A stretch of DNA of 64,000 bases from NCBI RefSeq assembly GCF_900176595.1, contig NZ_LT838813.1, positions 806,001 through 870,000 of the forward strand, given 5' to 3'. Made by a program: the position numbers and the translations under genes. This DNA comes from Aquiflexum balticum DSM 16537. GTDB lineage: Bacteria > Bacteroidota > Bacteroidia > Cytophagales > Cyclobacteriaceae. Within the stretch, counting starts at the first letter, position 1. The number at the start of each line of letters is the position of its first letter. The notes beneath the pieces were generated by a model. The model searched no databases. It was not told the DNA's origin and saw only the letters and a list, made by a program, of their open reading frames with translations. Positions 15,712 to 22,096 of the stretch are shown one piece after another.

Positions 15712-15735
15712 CCCAACTTGTATATACAAGTTGGG
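15712..15735. promoter_or_regulatory. Perfect 24-bp palindrome, candidate GntR (HutC-type) operator
   Basis: Exact dyad with CCCAACTTGTAT on the left half and its complement on the right. The centre is GTATATAC, matching the GT-N-TA-N-AC core known for HutC-subfamily GntR regulators. It ends 16 bases before the regulator's ATG. With the following TTCTTATTTTT it could also fold as a terminator for parDE, so the two roles are not exclusive. Confidence 0.65.
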
Positions 15736-15751
15736 GTTCTTATTTTTGGTA

Positions 15752-16465
15752 ATGGAAACCTTCAAGTACAGGGAATTACAACAGCTGCTCAAATCACAGA
15801 TCATCAAAGGCGTTTATAAGGAAGGGGATTTACTTCCTTCTGAAAATGTGTTGTCATCTGAACATGACATGACCAGGGCCACAGTCAGACAGGCGCTTCA
15901 AAAAATGGAAGATGATGGCTATATCATCAAAAGAAAGGGCAAAGGCAGCATCGTAAATCTTAAGAAAAAACGCTTAGGGCTTTTGTCCTTCAAAGGTTTT
16001 TCTGAAGTGATCAGCCATACAGACGACAAAGTCAATAATCAGATTCTGGAAGGTCCTGCTCTGCAAAATTGGCCGGATGATTTTTTCTATACGCTATCAG
16101 AAGCAGAATCGGAAGTCGGTTGCTATTTCCTGCATCGGCTTAGACTGATCAATCAATCACCCATTATGTTGGAGTATACCTATATTCCAAATATGAACCT
16201 TCCAAAATTTGCAGAAGCGAAACTTGTCAATGATTCTTTGTTCACTACTCTTGCTTTGAATTTTGAAATCGAAATCATTTCAATGGATCAGGAAGTAAGG
16301 GCAGTCAAGGCTGACGAAGAATTGGCAGCTTTTCTCGAAACCGAGATAGGAGAACCCATCCTTCATACTTACCGAAAATATGGGACTTCACGAAAGGATT
16401 TTTTTATTTACAGTTCCCTGTTTTTCAATACCGATTCCTATGCTATCGGGAGTTATTTTCAATAG
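15752..16465 (+). CDS. GntR-family regulator with UTRA domain (HutC subfamily)
   Basis: Transcriptional regulator probably controlling the sugar genes that follow. Start placed at ATG 15752 (METFKYRELQQLLKSQI, 237 residues); the upstream frame overlaps the palindrome. The winged helix-turn-helix covers residues 1 to about 68, with LLPSENVLSSEHDMTRATVRQAL and KMEDDGYIIKRKGKGS stretches. The rest is a UTRA ligand-binding domain (YFLHRLRLINQSPIMLEYTYI, near 125; GEPILHTYRKYG, near 205), which in relatives senses a sugar phosphate or amino-acid derivative. The 24-bp palindrome next to the start supports autoregulation. deoC starts 27 bases downstream. Confidence 0.88.
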   Translation: METFKYRELQQLLKSQIIKGVYKEGDLLPSENVLSSEHDMTRATVRQALQKMEDDGYIIKRKGKGSIVNLKKKRLGLLSFKGFSEVISHTDDKVNNQILEGPALQNWPDDFFYTLSEAESEVGCYFLHRLRLINQSPIMLEYTYIPNMNLPKFAEAKLVNDSLFTTLALNFEIEIISMDQEVRAVKADEELAAFLETEIGEPILHTYRKYGTSRKDFFIYSSLFFNTDSYAIGSYFQ

Positions 16466-16492
16466 AAATATTCAAAAATCAAATAAATAAAT

Positions 16493-17251
16493 ATGCTAAA
16501 AGAAGTCAGAGAACTCGCCAAAATGATAGACCATAGCCTCTTGCATCCCACGATGACAGACAAAGACCTGAAAGAAGGATGTGAATTGGCCAAACATTAT
16601 GATGCAGCTTCAGTCTGCATCAAACCCTATGCTGTGAAGGATGCCGTCAAGTGGTTGGAAGATTCGGATGTGATGGTCTGTACCGTGATTGGATTTCCCC
16701 ATGGCAATAGCAGTACAGATGTAAAAGTCTACGAAACCGAAAAAGCTTGTCAAGATGGCGCTGTAGAAATCGATATGGTGGTCAACATAGGGAAAGTCTT
16801 ACAAGAGGATTGGGAATATGTGAGTCAGGAAATTGAAGCAATTGCAGCGGTAACCAAAAAACACAAAGCTGCTTTAAAAGTGATTTTTGAAAATGATTAT
16901 CTACCCGAAGACAAATACAAAATCAAACTCTGTGAAATCTGTAGCGCGGCCAAAGTAGAGTTTGTCAAGACCTCCACTGGCTATGGTTTTATAAAAGGAA
17001 GTGATGGTAAATACAGTTATGAAGGGGCTACAGAACATGACCTGAAATTGATGCGAAAACACAGCGATCCGGAAGTACAGATCAAAGCTGCCGGCGGGGT
17101 AAGGACTTTGGAGGATCTGCTCAAAGTAAAATCCTGGGGAGTCACTAGAATCGGGGCAACTGCCACTGCGACGATTCTGGAAGATGCCAAAAAGAAATAT
17201 GGCGGAGAATCCGGTGATAAGCCTGAATTCAAAGAAAGTGTAGGCTATTGA
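16493..17251 (+). CDS. deoC: Deoxyribose-phosphate aldolase-type class I aldolase
   Basis: DeoC cleaves 2-deoxyribose 5-phosphate to glyceraldehyde 3-phosphate and acetaldehyde by a Schiff-base mechanism; related aldolases act on other sugar phosphates. 252 residues. Catalytic residues are present: D94 in AVEIDMVVN, K159 in VEFVKTSTGYG (Schiff base) and K198 in IKAAGGVRT. MIDHSLLHPTMTDKDL at residues 11 to 26 matches the family start. An insertion-like SDGKYSYEGAT after the Schiff-base loop is slightly unusual. It lies between a HutC-type regulator and a PfkB kinase (9 bases downstream), with no nucleoside phosphorylase or deoB nearby, so the true substrate may not be nucleoside-derived. Confidence 0.85.
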   Translation: MLKEVRELAKMIDHSLLHPTMTDKDLKEGCELAKHYDAASVCIKPYAVKDAVKWLEDSDVMVCTVIGFPHGNSSTDVKVYETEKACQDGAVEIDMVVNIGKVLQEDWEYVSQEIEAIAAVTKKHKAALKVIFENDYLPEDKYKIKLCEICSAAKVEFVKTSTGYGFIKGSDGKYSYEGATEHDLKLMRKHSDPEVQIKAAGGVRTLEDLLKVKSWGVTRIGATATATILEDAKKKYGGESGDKPEFKESVGY

Positions 17252-17260
17252 TCAATTTTT

Positions 17261-18373
17261 ATGGCTTCCAAAAACGCAAATGATCGATTAGGGAAACTGG
17301 CCCAAAAGCTCAACAACCATAAACTTGACCAATCCATCATGATTGGGTTTGATGGGTATGTGGATAGCTTGTATGGAGTTATCCACAAAAAATCCGGTAA
17401 AGAGAAGCAATTTTTCAAGGATATTTCAGGTTTCGCCGATCATGTAAAAGGCCTTTCCGGCAAAAGCGGCCAAGTGGAGTTATCCCTCAAAGAAATCAAA
17501 ATAGGTGGTAACGCACCCATTATGTCCCAAGCCATGGGTTCGCTTGGTTTTCAGGTCCACTGTTTGGGCACCTTGGGCTTTCCCAAGATACATCCTGTTT
17601 TTGAGGACCTGCACCCCAATATTCAAGTTCACAGTTTGGAGAATCCTGGGCAATCAGATGCATTTGAGTTTCACGATGGCAAATTGATATTTTCTGATTG
17701 CGGGTCATTTGATGATTATAATTGGGAAAAAGTCAAGGATAGAATGGGTATTGATGACCTTAAGAAAATTTATCTTGACAGTCAGTTGGTTGCCGCAGTG
17801 GATTGGGTAAATCTTCCTCATGCCTCTGATATCTGGCTAGGGCTATTGGATGAAATAGTAAAGCCAAACGGATCTGTTGGCAAGAAATTCCTTTTCGATT
17901 TGTGTGATCCCTCCAGGAAATCCAATCAGGAGATCAGGGAAGCCCTTCAGATCATTTCCAGGTTTAGTGAATTTGGGGAAGTCACCCTTGGTCTAAATGA
18001 AAACGAAACGAATATTGTCTTTGATGCTTTGGAAAATCCGGGTAAAAAAGAAACTTCTACGGAAGAAAAAGCCAAAGCCATATTTGACAACATGACAATC
18101 GCCTGTCTGCTGATTCATCCTGTCAACAGGAGTTTTGCAATAACTCAAAAAGGGATGGTTCAAGTTGAAGGTAAATTGGTCGCAGAACCCAAGATCCTCA
18201 CCGGAGGCGGAGACAATTTCAACGCAGGTTATGCCTTGGGCTGTTTGTTGGAATTGGAAATGGAGGAAAGGCTTTTGCTGGGCATGGGCTGTTCTGGGGC
18301 CTATATCCAAAATGGAAAGAGTCCTGATTTAAGCGAATTAAGCCAATATCTGGAATCGTGGATGGAACGCTGA
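17261..18373 (+). CDS. PfkB-family carbohydrate kinase, atypical
   Basis: Predicted to phosphorylate a sugar for the adjacent aldolase. The PfkB fold is seen in an N-terminal FDGYVDSLYGV, the first signature region IKIGGNAPIMSQAMGSLG (near residue 80), and the second signature GGGDNFNAGYALG near 314, whose Asp is the catalytic base. Differences from common members are its length (370 versus about 310 residues) and GGGDNFNAG in place of GAGDAFxAG, so it probably belongs to a little-studied branch. The final codons MER and the stop lie inside a dispersed repeat (GATGGAACGCTGATGA), so the present C-terminus may have been set by repeat insertion. Confidence 0.8.
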   Translation: MASKNANDRLGKLAQKLNNHKLDQSIMIGFDGYVDSLYGVIHKKSGKEKQFFKDISGFADHVKGLSGKSGQVELSLKEIKIGGNAPIMSQAMGSLGFQVHCLGTLGFPKIHPVFEDLHPNIQVHSLENPGQSDAFEFHDGKLIFSDCGSFDDYNWEKVKDRMGIDDLKKIYLDSQLVAAVDWVNLPHASDIWLGLLDEIVKPNGSVGKKFLFDLCDPSRKSNQEIREALQIISRFSEFGEVTLGLNENETNIVFDALENPGKKETSTEEKAKAIFDNMTIACLLIHPVNRSFAITQKGMVQVEGKLVAEPKILTGGGDNFNAGYALGCLLELEMEERLLLGMGCSGAYIQNGKSPDLSELSQYLESWMER

Positions 18374-18624
18374 TGATGCTGATTGGGCTGATGGTCGCTG
18401 ATTTTTTTATGGATTTTTGGAACAGTATAACTTGTGTGTTATTTTCGATGGAACGCTGATGACACTGATTGGGCTGATAATCGCAGAAAAAAATCAGTGT
18501 TAATCCGTTTGATCTGAGTCATCAGCATTCCATTTTCCAAAGACCACTGTTGACGCAGATAGGGCAGATTGTCGCTGATAAAATCAGTGTAAATCAGCCA
18601 GATCAGCGTCATCAGCGTTCCATC
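18361..18624. repeat. Cluster of inverted GATGGAACGCTGATGA repeats
   Basis: Five copies of one motif: direct copies at 18361-18401 and 18447-18487; an inverted copy at 18488-18533; a diverged direct copy at 18547-18578; and an inverted copy at 18580-18624. Adjacent direct and inverted copies form two large hairpins. This is the whole spacer between the kinase and the isomerase gene. The pattern is typical of dispersed palindromic repeats rather than a coding or mobile element; the first copy overlaps the kinase stop codon. Confidence 0.8.
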
Positions 18625-18652
18625 AAAAACATCAATCTAAATATAATCCCCT

Positions 18653-19570
18653 ATGCTTAACCTTGGATTTGTAAGTGCCATATTGGCTGAAAATTCTTTT
18701 GAAGAAGTCATTGACTTTGCTGCCGCAAATCAATTCGAATGTGTGGAAATCATGTGTTGGCCCAAGGGCAAAGCTGAAAGAAGGTATGCAGGCATCACCC
18801 ACATTGATGTGGATAACTTGGATGAAGGCAAGATTGCCTATATCCAGGAATATGTCGGAAACAGAGGCATTTATATCTCAGGACTTGGATATTATCCCAA
18901 TCCTTTGGACGCTGATCAGGAAAAAAGTGACTACTATTTTGCCCATATCAAAAAGGTCATCCAAGCAGCAAGTAAGATGGGCCTTGGAGTTGTCAACACT
19001 TTTATTGGAGCGGATCATACCAAAAGTATTTCCGATAATCTGAAAACCTTTGCCAAAAAATGGCCGGCCATCATCAAGTTTGCCGAGGACCATAACATCA
19101 AAATAGCCATCGAAAACTGCCCCATGTATTTTACTGCCGATGAATGGCCAAGCGGAAAAAACCTGGCGCATACACCTGCTATTTGGGATGAAATGTTTTC
19201 CATTATCCCTTCCGATAATTTTGGATTGAATTACGATCCCTCTCATTTGGTTTGGCAGCAAATGGACGAGATTCAACCTATCTATGATTACAAAGACAAA
19301 CTTTTCCACATCCATCTCAAAGATGCCAAAGTTTATCGCAATAAACTTAATCACGTGGGAACCATGGCACACCCATTGGAATACCATTCTCCAAAATTGC
19401 CGGGACTTGGTGATGTGAATTGGAGGGATTTCTTTTCTGCTTTGACTTCGGTAGGCTACAGGGGACCTGTCTGCATTGAAGTAGAAGATAAAGCTTACGA
19501 AAAAACTGAAGCCGATAAATTCAAGGCTATTCTGACCAGTAGGAATTATTTGAGACAGTTTTTGGGGTAG
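18653..19570 (+). CDS. Sugar phosphate isomerase/epimerase-like TIM-barrel protein
   Basis: Member of the AP-endonuclease-2/xylose-isomerase-like TIM-barrel family, metal-dependent enzymes that isomerise, epimerise or dehydrate sugars and inositols. 305 residues. Likely metal ligands are the Glu in KIAIENCPMYF near 152, the Asp/His in LNYDPSHLVWQQ near 193, the His pair in LFHIHLKDAKV near 219, and the Glu in CIEVEDKAY near 278. No signal peptide, so cytoplasmic. It lies 279 bases after the kinase, across a repeat cluster, in the same orientation. Together with DeoC and PfkB it suggests an isomerase-kinase-aldolase route for an unidentified sugar. Confidence 0.8.
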   Translation: MLNLGFVSAILAENSFEEVIDFAAANQFECVEIMCWPKGKAERRYAGITHIDVDNLDEGKIAYIQEYVGNRGIYISGLGYYPNPLDADQEKSDYYFAHIKKVIQAASKMGLGVVNTFIGADHTKSISDNLKTFAKKWPAIIKFAEDHNIKIAIENCPMYFTADEWPSGKNLAHTPAIWDEMFSIIPSDNFGLNYDPSHLVWQQMDEIQPIYDYKDKLFHIHLKDAKVYRNKLNHVGTMAHPLEYHSPKLPGLGDVNWRDFFSALTSVGYRGPVCIEVEDKAYEKTEADKFKAILTSRNYLRQFLG

Positions 19571-19588
19571 GCTTATTGACTCAGGGAA

Positions 19589-19613
19589 GTGAGTGAAGAC
19601 ACTCACATTGGCG
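19589..19613. repeat. Hairpin repeat with ATTGGCG tail, copy 2
   Basis: GTGAGTG (19589-19595) pairs with CACTCAC (19600-19606) around an AAGA loop, then ATTGGCG. Same layout as 1684-1711 but with different arm bases. It lies just after the isomerase gene. Confidence 0.5.
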
Positions 19614-19718
19614 ATGGATTGTAAACCAAGGAACGCTCCTAAGAAAGCTACGGTGCCTTTAATCTTTTTAGAAAAAAGCACGTTAAAAATCTTAATTCTA
19701 GTTTAACCTAATTTACCT

Positions 19719-20225
19719 ATGAAAAAAGCTTTACTCTACTCTATTTTGCTCCTTTCCGTAATCTCTTGTATAGAACAGGAGGAAGTCATTATTCCCGGAG
19801 AACTGGAGGGAAAATGGGAAAAGGAATTTAGTACTGAAGAAGATAGCTGGGAGCATATCTTTGAATTCAAATCAAATGGCACCTACGAAAGTATTTCTAT
19901 TAGAAATATCCCTACTGAAGAGCTTCAACCAGGAATATTAGATTATTCTAAAGGTAATTATTCCAAAATTGATGGTAAGTTGGTTTTGTCATCCATTAGC
20001 CATTTTTACGCAGAAAATTATTTGATTCCGCCAAGTGAAATTGGCCTATTAAAGGAACAGCTTGAGTGGGTTATACCTGACGAAGTAGCGGAATTTTCTC
20101 TTGAAGAAGATAACACTATTTTGGTAGTCACCTTTCTGGGGTGTAATGATGTTTTGGATCCAAGAGCAAGAATAGCAAATTGTGCCCCACCTACCCCTAT
20201 GGCTTATAAAAGAGTTTTAGAGTAG
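19719..20225 (+). CDS. Lipocalin-like lipoprotein of unknown function
   Basis: 168-residue predicted lipoprotein. A signal peptide ends in the lipobox SVISC (Cys17) and is followed by acidic residues. The mature part opens ELEGKWEKEFSTEEDSWEHIFEF, the G-x-W-plus-strand start common in lipocalin-like domains, and FKSNGTYESISI resembles the second strand. No enzymatic motif. Two late cysteines (FLGCNDV and IANCAPP) could form a disulfide. It stands alone, 148 bases after the isomerase gene. The family name is inferred from the overall pattern only. Confidence 0.55.
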   Translation: MKKALLYSILLLSVISCIEQEEVIIPGELEGKWEKEFSTEEDSWEHIFEFKSNGTYESISIRNIPTEELQPGILDYSKGNYSKIDGKLVLSSISHFYAENYLIPPSEIGLLKEQLEWVIPDEVAEFSLEEDNTILVVTFLGCNDVLDPRARIANCAPPTPMAYKRVLE

Positions 20226-20232
20226 GAAGATT

Positions 20233-20305
20233 TTAGTGCTTTTCACCAAAGTATGCCAACTTGATTTTCCTGCCCCCAAACCACGCCAAAAAGAAAATAA
20301 ATAAA
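20233..20305 (-). pseudogene. Fragment of an ACR3-like arsenite transporter gene
   Basis: Read on the minus strand, the frame gives IFFLAWFGGRKIKLAYFGEKH and a stop. The first part matches residues in the intact ACR3 protein at 25.7 kb (IFFLAWFGGRKLKLAH), and the DNA is clearly related to 25847-25897. Nothing upstream in the frame resembles ACR3, so only a stub of about 17 matching residues remains. The rest of the 289-base gap to the sigma factor gene holds nothing recognisable. Confidence 0.6.
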
Positions 20306-20514
20306 ATCTCTGCCTCAAGTTGCATAGAGCTTTTGTCATAATTATCTTTTTGAAGCTCCATGAGTTCATAAACATGGGGACCTTTATAACAGTCAGGGAT
20401 TTTGCTTCGGGAAAAAATCCTAATTTATTTCTTTAAATCATCAATTCATGCCTCCAAATAAATTTTAAACAATTCCATTGATTTTAGCTTATTGATTGGT
20501 AATGAGCCAAAAAA

Positions 20515-21075
20515 ATGGGAAATAGAAACCAATCGCCCAATCAATCTACGGTTTTTGACCAAAAAACCTATAGGAAATTTTTTGAGGTTCATTTCAATTC
20601 AGTCTATAAAAGAATTTTTTTTCTTTTGAATAATCAGGAAGAGGCGGAGGAACTTACCCAAGATATTTTTATCAGGATTTGGAACCGAAGGGAAGAATTA
20701 TCCCAAGTTGAAAACTGGAATGCCTATCTACTTAAAGCAGCCACATTTAAAGCGATAGATTATCGCAGAAAAAAGAATGATAACTTTGTTTACAATGATC
20801 AGTTGGATTTTGCTGATGAGGACCAAGATGAAATAAATCAGTCAACTGAAGAGGATCGATTGCACTTATTGAAAAAACAGATCGATTCACTACCTGATCG
20901 TTGCCAAACGATATTCAAGCTCAATAGATATGAGCAAATGAGCTATGCCGATATCGCTAAAACTTTGGATATCAGTCCAAAAACGGTAGAAAACCAAATC
21001 GGTAAAGCCCTCAAAATTCTAAGAAAAAATCTCCTTCCACAACTATTTTTCGGATTGCTGCAAATTTTTCATTAG
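20515..21075 (+). CDS. ECF RNA polymerase sigma factor (FecI-like)
   Basis: 186-residue ECF sigma factor. Region 2 is FEVHFNSVYKRIFFLLNNQEEAEELTQDIFIRIW-type, residues 23 to 57, with the EAEELTQDIF core. Region 4 is DSLPDRCQTIFKLNRYEQMSYADIAKTLDISPKTVENQIGKAL-type, residues 124 to 166, with the helix-turn-helix YADIAKTLDISPKTVEN. It is followed after 52 bases by its FecR-type anti-sigma factor, then by a receptor with an STN signalling domain: the standard cell-surface signalling set of Bacteroidota. Expected to transcribe the downstream receptor genes when the outer-membrane receptor is occupied. Confidence 0.92.
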   Translation: MGNRNQSPNQSTVFDQKTYRKFFEVHFNSVYKRIFFLLNNQEEAEELTQDIFIRIWNRREELSQVENWNAYLLKAATFKAIDYRRKKNDNFVYNDQLDFADEDQDEINQSTEEDRLHLLKKQIDSLPDRCQTIFKLNRYEQMSYADIAKTLDISPKTVENQIGKALKILRKNLLPQLFFGLLQIFH

Positions 21076-21127
21076 CAGGATGGGGGTTTTGAATCCACTT
21101 CTCGACTTATAGGGAAAGAGGAAACTA

Positions 21128-22096
21128 ATGGAACCTACAGACGAACAATTGGCAAGATGGCTCGAAAGTCCGAGTCAGGATGATATTCAGGAATTGCATG
21201 AATGGCTTGACAAAAGTCCTGAGAATCTTCAGAAATGGGAAAGCTACCAAGTGCTTTGGCAAAATTCAGCAAAGTTGTCTTCCAGGATTCCTCTGCCTGA
21301 CCGGGAAAGGATTTGGTCAGGAATTGAAACAGAAATCGGGGAAAAGAAGACTTTTACTATTCCTGCCTTTTTCAAATATGCTGCAGCAGCGGCCGTCATC
21401 CTGACGATTTCTGTATCGGTTTGGCTTTCGATTTCATCCAAGCAGGAACATTACATCGCTGAAAACGGGCCCATGGAGATTTGGCTGTCAGATAGTTCCC
21501 GCGTGATGCTGAAAGAGGGTGCTGAACTGACCGTTTCTAAGAACTATTTGGCGGAGGATCGAACTGTCTTTTTGGAAGGCGACGCATTTTTTGAAGTAAA
21601 AAGAATTGAGCAAAAACCATTTTTGGTCCAAACCGAATCACATTTTGTCAAAGTATTGGGAACATCCTTTTTGGTCCAATCGCCTCAGCCGCGAGAAGCC
21701 ACCGTCTCTGTTTTCTCCGGTAAAGTGGAATTTGGCGTCCCTTCAGGTCAAAGCAGTATCCTGACAAAGGACATGTCACTGACCATTTTGGGCGATCAGT
21801 TCGTAGAAAAGGAAAAAAGCGCCAATGACCTTGCTTGGTGGACAGGTGAACTGAAGTATGACAACGCACCATTGTCTCAGTTTGTCGCCGACATGGCCTA
21901 TAATTTTGGCATTGAGGTAAAGGTCTCGGCTACTTCTTTGATGGGCTGCGGACTCACGGCCAAGTTTGAAGGATTGACTCCAGATGAGATGGTGCAGGCT
22001 GTAGCCATGACCTTTGGAAGCGAACTGCAGCAATCCTCCAAATCGAGTGTAGTATTGCAAGGTGGAAATTGTGAAATGGGAGGTGAGACATGGTAA
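21128..22096 (+). CDS. FecR-type anti-sigma factor
   Basis: Inner-membrane protein that holds the upstream sigma factor inactive and passes on the receptor signal. 322 residues: cytoplasmic N-terminus (1 to about 83) with the characteristic W-x-x-Y/W pattern (WESYQVLWQ), one membrane span at about 84 to 103 (YAAAAAVILTISVSVWLSI), and a periplasmic FecR domain (AENGPMEIWLSDSSRVML, VFLEGDAFFEVKR, FLVQTESHFVKVLGTSF). The C-terminus has the extra conserved domain seen in Bacteroidota FecR proteins (LSQFVADMAYNFGIEV). The last 7 bases overlap the receptor gene, indicating coupling. Confidence 0.92.
   Translation: MEPTDEQLARWLESPSQDDIQELHEWLDKSPENLQKWESYQVLWQNSAKLSSRIPLPDRERIWSGIETEIGEKKTFTIPAFFKYAAAAAVILTISVSVWLSISSKQEHYIAENGPMEIWLSDSSRVMLKEGAELTVSKNYLAEDRTVFLEGDAFFEVKRIEQKPFLVQTESHFVKVLGTSFLVQSPQPREATVSVFSGKVEFGVPSGQSSILTKDMSLTILGDQFVEKEKSANDLAWWTGELKYDNAPLSQFVADMAYNFGIEVKVSATSLMGCGLTAKFEGLTPDEMVQAVAMTFGSELQQSSKSSVVLQGGNCEMGGETW

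Noticed and set aside
18878-19681. Minus-strand open frame of 267 codons over the TIM-barrel gene
   Set aside because: Antisense to conserved metal-ligand motifs of the isomerase; it also runs into the hairpin repeat.
20306-20400. Upstream continuation of the ACR3 stub frame (about 35 more codons)
   Set aside because: The frame stays open, but its residues do not resemble ACR3 or another family, so it was not counted as part of the fragment.
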